Source of the DNA: Pseudomonas sp.
Lineage (GTDB): Bacteria > Pseudomonadota > Gammaproteobacteria > Pseudomonadales > Pseudomonadaceae
Reading direction: 5' to 3'
DNA: 40,052 bases
Assembly: GCA_016763285.1 (NCBI GenBank)
Contig: JAESUC010000127.1
Coordinates: 1-40,052, forward strand
Made by a program: the position numbers and the translations under genes
The notes under the pieces: model-generated
The model's database searches: none
The model's input: the letters and a program-made list of their open reading frames with translations, nothing else
Told to the model about the DNA's origin: nothing
In this document: positions 25,464-33,631 of the stretch, piece by piece
How positions within the stretch are numbered: the stretch's first letter is position 1
Layout of the letters: every line of letters begins with the position of its first letter

Positions 25464-26239
25464 GCTTCGGGCTGATCTTCCGGTGGCTGCTCGGCCAGTT
25501 TGCGCTTCTTGATCAGCATGCTGAACAGGATGCCCAGTTCGTAGAGCAGCCACATGGGAATGGCCAGCAGCGCCTGGGAAATGACGTCCGGCGGGGTCAG
25601 GACCATGCCGATAACGAAGCAGCCCACGACCACGTATGGCCTGATCTCCTTCAGCTTGGCCACGTCGACCACGCCGGCCAGCACCAGCAGGATGGTGGCA
25701 ATCGGAATCTCGAAGGACAGACCGAATGCCATGAATAGCGTCAGCACGAAATCCAGGTACTTGTTGATGTCGGTCATTACCGCCACGCCCGCCGGTGCGG
25801 TACTGGTGAAAAAGCCGAACACCAGGGGGAAGACCACGAAATAGGCGAACGCCATGCCGGAGTAGAACAGCACGATACTCGAGGCGAGCAGCGGAATGGC
25901 CAGGCGTTTTTCGTGCTTGTACAGGCCCGGGGCAATGAAGCTCCAGAGCTGGTGCAGAATAAAGGGCATGGCCAGGAACAGCGCGCTGACCAGGGCCAGC
26001 TTGAAGGGCGTCAGGAAGGGCGAGGCCACATCCGTGGCGATCATGCTGGTGCCTTCGGGCAGGAAGACGCGCAGGGGCTCGGAAATGAAGGTGTACAGGT
26101 CGTTGGCAAAATAGAACAGGCCGGCAAAGATCAGCAGCCAGATCACCACGATACGCAGCAGCCGCGAGCGCAGCTCGGTCAGGTGGGCGACCAGGGGCAT
26201 GTCTTCTGCGAGCTGGCTCGGGGAGCGTTTATCCGTCAT
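25460..26239 (-). CDS. tatC: Sec-independent translocase subunit TatC
   Basis: Six-helix receptor of the Tat pathway, which exports folded proteins bearing twin-arginine signals. 259 aa from ATG 26239. Key segments: [16 protein letters not shown], the first-loop and helix-2 region [34 protein letters not shown] and the late [18 protein letters not shown] 26239 lies 11 bases inside the end of tatB; an upstream in-frame Met at 26278 is less likely. Tail is Lys/Glu rich. Confidence 0.96.
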   Translation of the reverse strand: MTDKRSPSQLAEDMPLVAHLTELRSRLLRIVVIWLLIFAGLFYFANDLYTFISEPLRVFLPEGTSMIATDVASPFLTPFKLALVSALFLAMPFILHQLWSFIAPGLYKHEKRLAIPLLASSIVLFYSGMAFAYFVVFPLVFGFFTSTAPAGVAVMTDINKYLDFVLTLFMAFGLSFEIPIATILLVLAGVVDVAKLKEIRPYVVVGCFVIGMVLTPPDVISQALLAIPMWLLYELGILFSMLIKKRKLAEQPPEDQPEA

Positions 26240-26621
26240 TGCGGGGAGCTTGCTGGGTGGCGGCACTGGGGTCTGCATCTTGAGAGTCGGTGGTCTGGCT
26301 GGACGCCGTTACTGGAGATGCAGTCTGATCGGTTTCCGTGACAGCTGGATGACGGTTGCTCTTGACGTTGGACGCCGGCGGCTCGGCCTGCTTGGCCTGC
26401 TTTTCCAGATTGCTCATGACCCGCTCGTTGTGCAATTGCTGACGAATCTCGTCCGCACCTATTTCGCGCTCCACCTGCGACTTCACATCGGCAAAGCCGC
26501 GCTTGATCCGGCCGATGGTCAGCCCGACCATGCGCACGGCGCCGGGCAAGCGTTCAGGGCCGAGTACCAGCAGGGCGATGATGCCGATGAGCAACAGCTC
26601 GAAGAATCCGACGTCGAACAT
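26229..26621 (-). CDS. tatB: Sec-independent translocase subunit TatB
   Basis: Single-span Tat receptor partner, 130 aa. It starts [26 protein letters not shown], the TatB transmembrane helix and hinge, followed by an amphipathic helix and a long polar, Ser/Thr/Gln-rich tail. The Glu after the start helix marks it as TatB rather than TatA. Six bases from the tatA stop. Confidence 0.96.
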   Translation of the reverse strand: MFDVGFFELLLIGIIALLVLGPERLPGAVRMVGLTIGRIKRGFADVKSQVEREIGADEIRQQLHNERVMSNLEKQAKQAEPPASNVKSNRHPAVTETDQTASPVTASSQTTDSQDADPSAATQQAPRNDG

Positions 26622-26627
26622 GGACGA

Positions 26628-26864
26628 TCAGTCTCCGGACCGTGTTTCCTGCTTCTTGCGCTCGGGCTCGACGTCGTGGGTCTCGCCACTGGTCCTGTCC
26701 TGCACCGAGGGCTTCTCGTCTTCGGTGTTGACCGACTTGCGAAAGCCCTTGATCGCTTCACCCAGATCGCTGCCAACGCCCTTCAGGCGTTTGGTGCCGA
26801 AAAGCAGAATCACGATCACCAGGACGATCGCCAGTTGCCATATGCTGATGCCACCAAAACCCAT
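26628..26864 (-). CDS. tatA: Sec-independent translocase subunit TatA
   Basis: Pore-forming Tat subunit, 78 aa, with N-terminal helix [17 protein letters not shown], the FGTKRLKG hinge and an amphipathic helix ([13 protein letters not shown]), then a charged tail. GGAGG lies before ATG 26864. It follows hisE by 22 bases, the gene order of other pseudomonads. Confidence 0.97.
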   Translation of the reverse strand: MGFGGISIWQLAIVLVIVILLFGTKRLKGVGSDLGEAIKGFRKSVNTEDEKPSVQDRTSGETHDVEPERKKQETRSGD

Positions 26865-26886
26865 TGCAAACCTCCAGGGCGGAGCC

Positions 26887-27219
26887 CTATTTCAGTTGGC
26901 GAGATGCCTTTTCGGTCAGGCCCGACAGATTGAAGCGTCGTTCCAGTTCATTGAGTATGTCGTCGGGGCCAAGACCCAGATGACTGAGCATGACCATGCT
27001 GTGAAACCACAGGTCAGCGGTTTCCCCGATCAGTTCGGATTTGTCCTCGCGGTGCTCGCAATCCTTGGCGGCGAGCAGCGTTTCGGTACATTCCTCGCCG
27101 ACCTTCTCGAGAATCTTGTTCAGCCCCTTGGCATGCAGGCTGGCGACGTAGGATTCGCCGGCACTGGCCTGTTTGCGCTGCTCCAGGACCGCAGCCAGGC
27201 GGCTCAGGGTGTCATTCAT
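26887..27219 (-). CDS. hisE: Phosphoribosyl-ATP pyrophosphatase
   Basis: Second step of histidine synthesis: removes pyrophosphate from phosphoribosyl-ATP. 110 aa from ATG 27219 ([16 protein letters not shown]). The all-alpha NTP-pyrophosphohydrolase metal-site motif is seen in KVGEECTET, and in the second helix [19 protein letters not shown]. An in-frame ATG at 27231 would add four residues. Either start overlaps the end of hisI, implying coupling. Confidence 0.95.
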   Translation of the reverse strand: MNDTLSRLAAVLEQRKQASAGESYVASLHAKGLNKILEKVGEECTETLLAAKDCEHREDKSELIGETADLWFHSMVMLSHLGLGPDDILNELERRFNLSGLTEKASRQLK

Positions 27220-27625
27220 GCTTGTGCTCATAAATCTGTTCGGGATCCTTGAGGACCGGGTCAACGGCCTGCCACTCACCGTCACGCAGGACACGGTAAA
27301 AGCAGCTCTCTCTGCCCGTGTGACAGGCCATGCCGCCGATCTGTTCGACCATCAGGATAACCACGTCGGCATCGCAATCCAGGCGCAGCTCGTGCAGCAC
27401 TTGGACGTGGCCGGACTCCTCGCCCTTGCGCCAGAGCTTCTGGCGCGAGCGCGACCAGTAGATGCCCCGGCCTTCGGTGGCAGTGAGTTGCAGCGCTTCG
27501 CGGTTCATCCAGGCCACCATCAATACGCGCTGGGTGTGAATATCCTGCGCGATTGCCGGGATCAGGCCATCGGCACCCCATTTCACGCAATCGAGCCAGT
27601 CAGTGCTTTGTTTCATCTCAGTCAT
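27212..27625 (-). CDS. hisI: Phosphoribosyl-AMP cyclohydrolase
   Basis: Third step of histidine synthesis: opens the adenine ring of phosphoribosyl-AMP. 137 aa, a stand-alone HisI as in pseudomonads. Motifs: [30 protein letters not shown] and the metal-binding LDCDADVVI with [12 protein letters not shown]. In the same strand run as ubiB (49-base gap) and overlapping hisE. Confidence 0.96.
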   Translation of the reverse strand: MTEMKQSTDWLDCVKWGADGLIPAIAQDIHTQRVLMVAWMNREALQLTATEGRGIYWSRSRQKLWRKGEESGHVQVLHELRLDCDADVVILMVEQIGGMACHTGRESCFYRVLRDGEWQAVDPVLKDPEQIYEHKHE

Positions 27626-27674
27626 GCCTGGAAGTGTGCCAGTTATCGGGCGGGTTCCGCCAGTGGAATGTATC

Positions 27675-29267
27675 TCAGGCGCGACGCAGGATCAGCCATC
27701 CGCCCAGGGCCAGCAACAGCCAGCTGGTCGGTTCCGCCTCGGTCCACACGCCCGGATCGCCGCCCAGTTGGCTCGCTCCGAGCAGGACCAGCAGGAGGCC
27801 GACCACGCGCAGCCCGGTATTGCCCGAGCGGATAACCAGCGGGGGCTGGCGCTCGGGCAGGTTGTTCAGCGCGTGGCGGGCGCTGTGCAGCAGGGCCGGT
27901 ACCTGCTCCAGCTGGTGCTGCCAGTGGCGCAACTGATGGGCCGGCATGGCGCGCTCGCGCATCCAGCGTTCCAGGTATGGCTGGCCGGTGGTCCAGAGGT
28001 CCAGCTCGGGATACAGCTGGCGTCCTAGCCCCTCGATGTTCAGCAGGGTCTTTTGCAGTAGAACGAGTTGCGGCTGTACTTCCATGTTGAACCGCCGCGC
28101 CGTCTGGAACAGGCGCAGTAGCAGCTGGCCAAAGGAGATGTCCTTGAGCGGGCGTTCGAAGATCGGCTCACAGACGCTACGGATGGCTGCTTCGAATTCG
28201 TTTACCCGGGTATGGGCCGGGACCCACCCGGAGTCGATGTGCAATTGTGCCACCTGACGGTAATCACGCTTGAAGAACGCCATCAGGTTGCGCGCCAGGT
28301 AGTTCTGGTCCTCGGGGGTCAGGCTGCCCACGATGCCGAAATCCACGGCCAGATATTGCGGCTCCCAGGGATGGCTGCGCGAGACGAAGATATTGCCGGG
28401 ATGCATGTCGGCGTGGAAAAAGCTGTCGCGGAACACCTGGGTAAAAAAGATCTCGACGCCGCGCTCGGCCAGCTTTTTCATGTCGGTGCGTTGCTCCAGC
28501 AGGCCGGCCATGTCGGTGACCGGCAAGCCGTTGATACGCTCCATGACCAGAACCTTGTGCCGGCTCCAGTCCCAGTAGATTTTGGGGATATACAGCAGCG
28601 GAGAGTCTTCGAAATTGCGGCGTAGCTGGGAGGCGTTGGCCGCCTCCCGGTACAGGTCCAGCTCGTCGAAGATGGTGTTCTGATAGTCGCTGACGACCTC
28701 GACCGGACGAAGACGGCGGCCCTCCACCCAGACCCGTTGCAACAGCCTGGCGGCCAGGAACAGCCATTGCATGTCCTGGTGGATGATCTGGCCAATACCG
28801 GGGCGGATCACCTTGACGACCACCTCGCTGCCGTCATGCAGCCGTGCGGCATGCACCTGTGCTACCGACGCCGACGCCAGGGGTTCGTCGCTGAAGCTGC
28901 TGAACACCGAGTCGATCGACTGCCCGAGTTGTTCTTCAATGCGTTGACGGGCGCGCTCAGCCGGGAAGGGCGGGACCTTGTCCTGCAGCCGGGCGAGCTC
29001 CAGGGCGATGTCATCGGCCAGCAGATCCCGGCGCGTGGACAGTATCTGCCCGAACTTGACGAACACCGGCCCCAGATCCTCGCAGGCCAGGCGCAGGCGC
29101 GCCCCGCGGCTCAGGTCACGGGGCGCCGAGCGCAGGCGCCATGGGCCCAGTCGCAGCAGCAGGCGGGCGAACCAGGGCAGGGGAAAGGCCAGCAGCAACT
29201 GGTCCAGTCGGTAGCGGGTAAAAATACGCAGAATGCGAAACAGGCGCAGCAGGGCAATGGAGTTCAT
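27675..29267 (-). CDS. ubiB: Ubiquinone biosynthesis kinase-like protein UbiB
   Basis: Atypical ABC1/ADCK-type kinase needed for aerobic ubiquinone synthesis. 530 aa. The family's KxGQ motif is KFGQ (71-74), and the Ala-rich nucleotide loop is ASASVAQVH (131-139). Further motifs are VKVIRPG, the catalytic-like [12 protein letters not shown] and the DFG-like AVDFGIVG. Two membrane helices close the protein ([26 protein letters not shown]). Its ATG overlaps the ubiJ stop. Confidence 0.97.
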   Translation of the reverse strand: MNSIALLRLFRILRIFTRYRLDQLLLAFPLPWFARLLLRLGPWRLRSAPRDLSRGARLRLACEDLGPVFVKFGQILSTRRDLLADDIALELARLQDKVPPFPAERARQRIEEQLGQSIDSVFSSFSDEPLASASVAQVHAARLHDGSEVVVKVIRPGIGQIIHQDMQWLFLAARLLQRVWVEGRRLRPVEVVSDYQNTIFDELDLYREAANASQLRRNFEDSPLLYIPKIYWDWSRHKVLVMERINGLPVTDMAGLLEQRTDMKKLAERGVEIFFTQVFRDSFFHADMHPGNIFVSRSHPWEPQYLAVDFGIVGSLTPEDQNYLARNLMAFFKRDYRQVAQLHIDSGWVPAHTRVNEFEAAIRSVCEPIFERPLKDISFGQLLLRLFQTARRFNMEVQPQLVLLQKTLLNIEGLGRQLYPELDLWTTGQPYLERWMRERAMPAHQLRHWQHQLEQVPALLHSARHALNNLPERQPPLVIRSGNTGLRVVGLLLVLLGASQLGGDPGVWTEAEPTSWLLLALGGWLILRRA

Positions 29268-29893
29268 TCTTCAGGGGGTTCCGCTTCCAGGTCGTGGGTG
29301 CTCAGCTGCTGTACCCGGGCTTCCAGGCGATCCAGATCCAGGCGCATGTGGTAGAGCTGGTCGGCAAGGACCCGGGCCTCGGCATTGCCCACCAACTGGC
29401 CACTCTCTTCGGTCAGGTATTCGCCCAGGCTACGCTCCAGACTCTGCCGGGCCTCGCCACCCCATTGCCAGCCACTGCGTGCCAGCGTGCCGATAGTGTG
29501 GGCGGCCACCGGGCCGATCCAGCGCGCCAGTTCGGCTTCGCCGTCCAGCCGCAGGTCGCCCATGGCGTTCTGCAGACTCACCAGCACCTGCGTGTCACCG
29601 CTGAGCTGCAACTGCGGGTCCTGCAACAACCGCTGGCGCTGGTTGCTGACCAGCAACTTCGCGAGCAGCGCGCTGGGTGCGCTCAGGGTGCAGTCGGGTT
29701 CGACCGTGCTCTCGGCGGCAAGGCGGATGCCCTCGGCGCCCGGTTGCAGGAAGAGCTGCCATGCCGGATCCCGACCCTGTACCAGAATCGTCCTGCCTTC
29801 CAGCGCAGCGAGCCGCCTGGCGGTGAGTGGATCGCGATCGAGGGCCAGCTTCAGGCTGCGCTCGGCGGCGGCGAGCATGGCGCCCGTCAACAT
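29264..29893 (-). CDS. ubiJ: Ubiquinone biosynthesis accessory factor UbiJ
   Basis: SCP2-domain protein of the soluble ubiquinone-synthesis complex, thought to carry the hydrophobic intermediates. 209 aa: an N-terminal SCP2-like domain ([33 protein letters not shown]) and a C-terminal helical part ([26 protein letters not shown]). Recognised partly by its place between ubiE and ubiB. Start overlaps the ubiE stop by one base. Confidence 0.93.
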   Translation of the reverse strand: MLTGAMLAAAERSLKLALDRDPLTARRLAALEGRTILVQGRDPAWQLFLQPGAEGIRLAAESTVEPDCTLSAPSALLAKLLVSNQRQRLLQDPQLQLSGDTQVLVSLQNAMGDLRLDGEAELARWIGPVAAHTIGTLARSGWQWGGEARQSLERSLGEYLTEESGQLVGNAEARVLADQLYHMRLDLDRLEARVQQLSTHDLEAEPPEE

Positions 29894-30654
29894 CAGGGTT
29901 TGATACCCCGGTGCAGCGCCACCACACCACCGGTCATGTTGTGATAGGTGACACGGGCAAAGCCTGCTTCCTCCATCATGGCCTTGAGGGTTTCCTGGTC
30001 CGGATGCATGCGGATCGACTCCGCCAGGTAGCGGTAGCTTTCCGAATCATTGGTCACCAGCTTGCCCATCAACGGCAGCAGGGTGAAGGAATACTGGTCA
30101 TAGGCCTTGGACAGCAGCTTGTTGCCGGGCTTGGAGAACTCGAGAACGAGCAGACGCCCGCCGGGCTTGAGTACCCGTAACATGGAGGCGATCGCCCGGT
30201 CCTTGTGGGTCACGTTACGCAGGCCGAAAGCGATGGTGATGCAATCGAAATGGTTGTCCGGGAAGGGGAGCGCCTCGGCATCAGCTTGTACGAAGCGCAC
30301 GTTGCCGGCCACACCCTGGTCCAGCAGGCGATCACGGCCCACCTTGAGCATGGACTCGTTGATATCGGCCAGGACCACTTCACCCTGTGGGCCCACGAGC
30401 TTGGAGAATTTCCGCGCCAGATCGCCCGTGCCGCCGGCAATGTCCAGTACCCGATTTCCCGGCCGCACGCCGGAGAGTTCTATGGTGAAACGCTTCCACA
30501 GCCGGTGGATGCCGCCCGACATGAGATCGTTCATCAGGTCATAGCGCGCCGCCACGGAATGAAATACGTCGGCGACCCGCGCGGCCTTTTCCGATTCATC
30601 GACCGTCTGATAGCCGAAGTGCGTGGTGCGGTCTGTCTTGTGCTCGTCTGTCAT
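29893..30654 (-). CDS. ubiE: Ubiquinone/menaquinone C-methyltransferase UbiE
   Basis: SAM-dependent C-methylation of the quinone ring. 253 aa. It starts with TTHFGYQTV and [24 protein letters not shown], the SAM motif [12 protein letters not shown] is at 70-80, and [16 protein letters not shown] and [15 protein letters not shown] complete the family pattern. First gene of the minus-strand run to rsmE; divergent from the small PHA-system gene. Confidence 0.97.
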   Translation of the reverse strand: MTDEHKTDRTTHFGYQTVDESEKAARVADVFHSVAARYDLMNDLMSGGIHRLWKRFTIELSGVRPGNRVLDIAGGTGDLARKFSKLVGPQGEVVLADINESMLKVGRDRLLDQGVAGNVRFVQADAEALPFPDNHFDCITIAFGLRNVTHKDRAIASMLRVLKPGGRLLVLEFSKPGNKLLSKAYDQYSFTLLPLMGKLVTNDSESYRYLAESIRMHPDQETLKAMMEEAGFARVTYHNMTGGVVALHRGIKP

Positions 30655-30807
30655 GGGCTCGTCTGCCTGGCAAATCAGCCCTCATTCTAACCACTTTTTC
30701 GGTCTGAGCGGGGCTTTTCAGGCGGACAGCCTGTCGCACGTCCGGGATGACGCTGGCCGGGCTTTGGGGCATGCTATGTGCACTCAAACCAACAAGAGAG
30801 ATCTGCC

Positions 30808-31083
30808 ATGGCTACTGTCGATGTCACCCGCGAGCACAATCTGGGCAAGGAAGAAGCGCGCGTACGTGCGCAGAAGCTGGCAGACAAGCTGGCACAGAAG
30901 CTGGACGCCAAATGCAGCTGGGAAGGTGACGATCTGAACTTCAAGCGCAGCGGCGCAGACGGTTGCATCGAGGTCAGGGAGGATACGATCCGGGTGACCG
31001 TCAAACTGGGATTGATGCTCACGCCCATGGCGGGCATGGTCAAGGGCGAGATCGACAAGGCGCTGGATAAATATCTTGCCTGA
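30808..31083 (+). CDS. Polyhydroxyalkanoic acid system family protein
   Basis: A 91-aa protein of the PHA_gran_rgn family, commonly found between ubiE and the phasin genes in pseudomonads. It starts MATVDVTREHNLGKEEAR, carries a Lys-rich helix, and ends MLTPMAGMVKGEIDKALDKYL, the usual family tail. It is proposed to take part in PHA granule biology; mechanism unknown. AGAGAG precedes ATG 30808; an in-frame ATG at 30778 lacks an SD. Confidence 0.9.
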   Translation: MATVDVTREHNLGKEEARVRAQKLADKLAQKLDAKCSWEGDDLNFKRSGADGCIEVREDTIRVTVKLGLMLTPMAGMVKGEIDKALDKYLA

Positions 31084-31087
31084 TTGT

Positions 31088-31109
31088 GCTTTTAGTATGT
31101 GTTTTCTAA
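31088..31109 (+). promoter_or_regulatory. Shared upstream motif of phaI (candidate operator/promoter)
   Basis: GCTTTTAGTATGTGTTTTCT plus AA; differs at one base from 32419-32440 upstream of the third phasin. It contains the inverted repeat TTAGTA (31092-31097)-N6-TTCTAA (31104-31109). PhaD, a TetR regulator, controls phaI in pseudomonads, so a PhaD operator is a reasonable guess. Confidence 0.45.
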
Positions 31110-31180
31110 TTCCGATCGGTAACGTGGCTTTCAAGGATCGACAACCGGTCCACTTTTGATCCATTTGAGGAGCTACTACC

Positions 31181-31603
31181 ATGGCCAAATCTACCGCCAA
31201 GAAAGTCGAAGAAAACACCGCTTCAGTTACCGCTGACATGAAGACCTACGCACACCAGATCTGGTTGGCAGGCCTGGGTGCCTATGCCAAGGCCGGCAAG
31301 GAAGGTGCTGACTACTTCAAGAAACTGGTAAGCGAAGGCGAAGCAGTCGAGAAGCAGGGCAAGGAGCTGGTCTCCAGCCAGGTCGAGTCGGCTACCAGCC
31401 GAGTCAACAGCAAGGTCGAAAGCATCCGTGAGCGCTTCCAGACCCGCACTGGCAGCAGCCTGAACAAGGTCGAGGAAGTATTCGACGAACGCGTTGCTTC
31501 TGCTCTGAGCCGCATGGGTATTCCCAGCAAGAAGGACGTTGACCAGCTGTCTGCTAAGCTGGATGATCTGAAGGCTGCAATCAAGTCGATGGAAAGCAAG
31601 TAA
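31181..31603 (+). CDS. phaI: Phasin PhaI
   Basis: Small amphipathic granule-coat protein, 140 aa. Phasin core: HQIWLAGLGAYAKAGKEGADYF, then EKQGKELVSSQ and the C-terminal RVASALSRMGIPSKKDVDQLSAKLDDLK. AGGAG (31168-31172) is 8 bases from ATG. Followed after 19 bases by phaF, so phaIF form one transcript, as in other pseudomonads. A shared motif lies upstream. Confidence 0.95.
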   Translation: MAKSTAKKVEENTASVTADMKTYAHQIWLAGLGAYAKAGKEGADYFKKLVSEGEAVEKQGKELVSSQVESATSRVNSKVESIRERFQTRTGSSLNKVEEVFDERVASALSRMGIPSKKDVDQLSAKLDDLKAAIKSMESK

Positions 31604-31622
31604 GTCACAGAGGAGTCACTCC

Positions 31623-32354
31623 ATGGCGGGCAAGAAAAAGCAGGACAAGGACACGGGCTGGGTCAGCGACATAGAAAACTATTCGCGCCAGATCTGGCTG
31701 GCTGGACTGGGCGCTTATGCCAAGGTTGGCAAGGAGGGCGCCAAGCTCTTCGATACGCTGATCAAGGACGGTGAACAGGCCGAGAAGGCAGCCAAGGCCG
31801 AGATCGACAAGCAGGTCGAGTCCGTCAAGGGCAAGGCGAGCAAGGGCAAGAAGGACTCAGTCGATGCAACCAAGTCCAAGGTCGACAAGGCCCGGGGCAA
31901 GGTGACAGGTCGCTGGGAAGAGCTTGAAGCGGCCTTTGACAAGCGCTTGAACAGTGCTGTTTCCCGCCTGGGAGTGCCTTCTCGTGATGAGGTCAAGGCG
32001 CTCAATGCCAAGGTCGACGAGCTGGCCAAGTTGATCAGTCAGATGAACAGCGCCAAGGCGCCAGCCAAGGTTGCGCCGAAAGCCGCGCCCAAGCCTGCGG
32101 CCCGTGCAGCAGCCAAGCCGAAGGCGGCCGCCAAACCTGCAGCGAAACCTGCAGCAGCCAGCGCGCCGGCCAAGGCTCCCGTTGCCAGCAAGGCAGCAGC
32201 CAAGCCCAAGGCGCCAGCCAAGCCGAAAGCGGCACCACGCTCGCGTACGGCGGCCAAGCCCCAGGCTGCTCCCGGCAAGACTGCAGCAACCGCTCCGGCG
32301 GCTCCGGCAGCCACTAGCCCGGCAGCCCCTGCGGACAAGCCAGCCAACAGCTGA
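31623..32354 (+). CDS. phaF: Phasin/DNA-binding granule protein PhaF
   Basis: Two-part protein, 243 aa. The N-terminal phasin domain (RQIWLAGLGAYAKVGKEGA ... RLNSAVSRLGVPSRDEV) binds granules. The C-terminal part (from about 145) is an Ala/Lys/Pro-rich histone H1-like tail with repeated AAKP/KPA units that binds DNA and helps segregate granules at division (known for PhaF of P. putida). SD AGAGGAG precedes the ATG. A strong terminator follows. Confidence 0.95.
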   Translation: MAGKKKQDKDTGWVSDIENYSRQIWLAGLGAYAKVGKEGAKLFDTLIKDGEQAEKAAKAEIDKQVESVKGKASKGKKDSVDATKSKVDKARGKVTGRWEELEAAFDKRLNSAVSRLGVPSRDEVKALNAKVDELAKLISQMNSAKAPAKVAPKAAPKPAARAAAKPKAAAKPAAKPAAASAPAKAPVASKAAAKPKAPAKPKAAPRSRTAAKPQAAPGKTAATAPAAPAATSPAAPADKPANS

Positions 32355-32371
32355 TCGTTGGTGGTATAGCG

Positions 32372-32403
32372 AACCCGATCGACGCGAGTCGATCGGGTTT
32401 TTT
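32372..32403 (+). terminator. Rho-independent terminator of phaIF
   Basis: A perfect 12-bp stem AACCCGATCGAC (32372-32383) / GTCGATCGGGTT (32388-32399) with loop GCGA, followed by T to 32403, 18 bases after the phaF stop. Confidence 0.95.
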
Positions 32404-32418
32404 ATTGCGCATAAAACC

Positions 32419-32440
32419 GCTTTTAGTATGTTTTTTCTAA
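32419..32440 (+). promoter_or_regulatory. Shared upstream motif of the third phasin gene
   Basis: Near copy (21 of 22 positions) of the motif at 31088-31109, with the same TTAGTA-N6-TTCTAA inverted repeat (32423-32440). It lies right after the phaF terminator, so the third phasin has its own promoter region, about 77 bases ahead of its ATG. Confidence 0.45.
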
Positions 32441-32516
32441 AATGACCAAGTAGTCTGTTTTTGAGGATGCAGTTTCACAGCACCTGAATATTTCTTTCAA
32501 GCAGGGAGTAACGATC

Positions 32517-32930
32517 ATGGCTAATGCAAAAACAGACACAGTATTGGAATCGGGCGTGCAGCTTTTCAACGAGGTCACGGAAACCATGAAGACGCAGACA
32601 CGTCAGTTCTGGCTGGCCGGTCTGGGTGTCTATGCCAAGGCGGGCAAGGACAGCATGGACTACTTCAAGACGCTGGTCGCCGAAGGTGAAGTGCTGGAGA
32701 AACAGGGCAAGGAGCTGTTCTCCGAGCAGGCAGAGAACGCCAACGAGAAACTGGCCGAGCTGAAATCACGCTTTGAGGACCTGACCGGCGGACGTTTTCA
32801 GCAGGTGTCAAAAAACCTTGAAGAACGCCGCGCCGATTTTCTCAGTCGTTTTGGCATTCCCAAGGGCAACGAGATCGAAGCGCTGAACGCCAAGCTTGAT
32901 GAGGTTTCGAAGTCACTGAAAAAGGCGTAG
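32517..32930 (+). CDS. Third phasin (PhaI paralogue)
   Basis: A 137-aa phasin closely related to PhaI: RQFWLAGLGVYAKAGKDSMDYF, EKQGKELFSEQAENANEKL and RADFLSRFGIPKGNEIEALNAKLDEV. It lacks the Lys/Ala tail of PhaF. The usual pseudomonad cluster ends at phaF, so this is an added copy, probably a tandem duplication of phaI together with its upstream motif. It has its own SD (AGGGAG) and terminator, allowing separate expression. Confidence 0.92.
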   Translation: MANAKTDTVLESGVQLFNEVTETMKTQTRQFWLAGLGVYAKAGKDSMDYFKTLVAEGEVLEKQGKELFSEQAENANEKLAELKSRFEDLTGGRFQQVSKNLEERRADFLSRFGIPKGNEIEALNAKLDEVSKSLKKA

Positions 32931-32952
32931 TCATCGATCCGTGCGCCCAGAC

Positions 32953-32979
32953 AAAGCCCGGCCATTGGCCGGGCTTTTT
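32953..32979 (+). terminator. Terminator of the third phasin gene
   Basis: AAAGCCCGGCC (32953-32963) pairs with GGCCGGGCTTT (32967-32977), then T to 32979. Read in reverse it could also serve the convergent phaD. Confidence 0.92.
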
Positions 32980-33007
32980 GCATGCAGGGACGGCAGCTCC
33001 AGCCGTA

Positions 33008-33622
33008 TCAGTCGTAGCGCTCGATCAGGTTGCTCATCCAGTCGCGGGTATCCGGATCCAGGTAGGGGAGCAGCAGGCCCAGCACCTGTTGTACCGCTTC
33101 GGTGGGCTGGTCGCCCTCGCCTTGGCTGATACGCTGGTAATCAAGCCAGAACAGTACGGTCTGGCAGAGCGCGTCGAGCAAGCGTTCCAGGGCGCGATCA
33201 TCACAGCACAGCCGCTCCTGTTCGCGAAGTGCCAGCAGCAGGGTGCGCAGGATCTTGCGCAGAGCCTCGATCCACTGGCGCATGCTTTTGGCGATAAAGG
33301 GGTAGCGGCCCATGAGATTGGACAGATCCTGAAACAGGAAGCGGTCAGCCACAATGGCCTCGAACAGCAGATGCAGAAACAGCCAGTAGTCTTCTGCCTC
33401 AAGTGTTTCAATCTGCGCCTCAAGGTGCAGCAGATCGTAGGTCTTGGCCATGAAGTCGGCCAGCAGGTCCTCCAGCAAGGCCTCCTTGCCGCGAAAGTGG
33501 TAGTAGAGATTGCCGGGACTGATATCCAGTTCGTTGGCAATATCCAGGGTGGTGACGTTGGGCTCGCCATGTTCGTTGAACAGCTCCAGGGCGCATAGCA
33601 GAATCCGGTCACGCGTTTTCAT
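33008..33622 (-). CDS. phaD: TetR-family regulator PhaD
   Basis: Regulator of PHA genes, 204 aa. N-terminal TetR helix-turn-helix: RDRILLCALELFNEHGEPNVTTLDIANELDISPGNLYYHF. The C-terminal ligand-binding part is helical and Leu rich. PhaD is known as an activator of phaC1 and phaI in P. putida. The SD GAGGAG overlaps the phaC2 stop region; 9 bases separate them, so it is the last gene of the phaC1 operon. Convergent with the phasins. Confidence 0.94.
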   Translation of the reverse strand: MKTRDRILLCALELFNEHGEPNVTTLDIANELDISPGNLYYHFRGKEALLEDLLADFMAKTYDLLHLEAQIETLEAEDYWLFLHLLFEAIVADRFLFQDLSNLMGRYPFIAKSMRQWIEALRKILRTLLLALREQERLCCDDRALERLLDALCQTVLFWLDYQRISQGEGDQPTEAVQQVLGLLLPYLDPDTRDWMSNLIERYD

Positions 33623-33631
33623 CGATACTCC

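Noticed and set aside
32041-32350. Ala/Pro/Lys-rich repeats on several frames near the end of phaF
   Set aside because: They are explained by the low-complexity DNA-binding tail of PhaF; the other frames are shadows.
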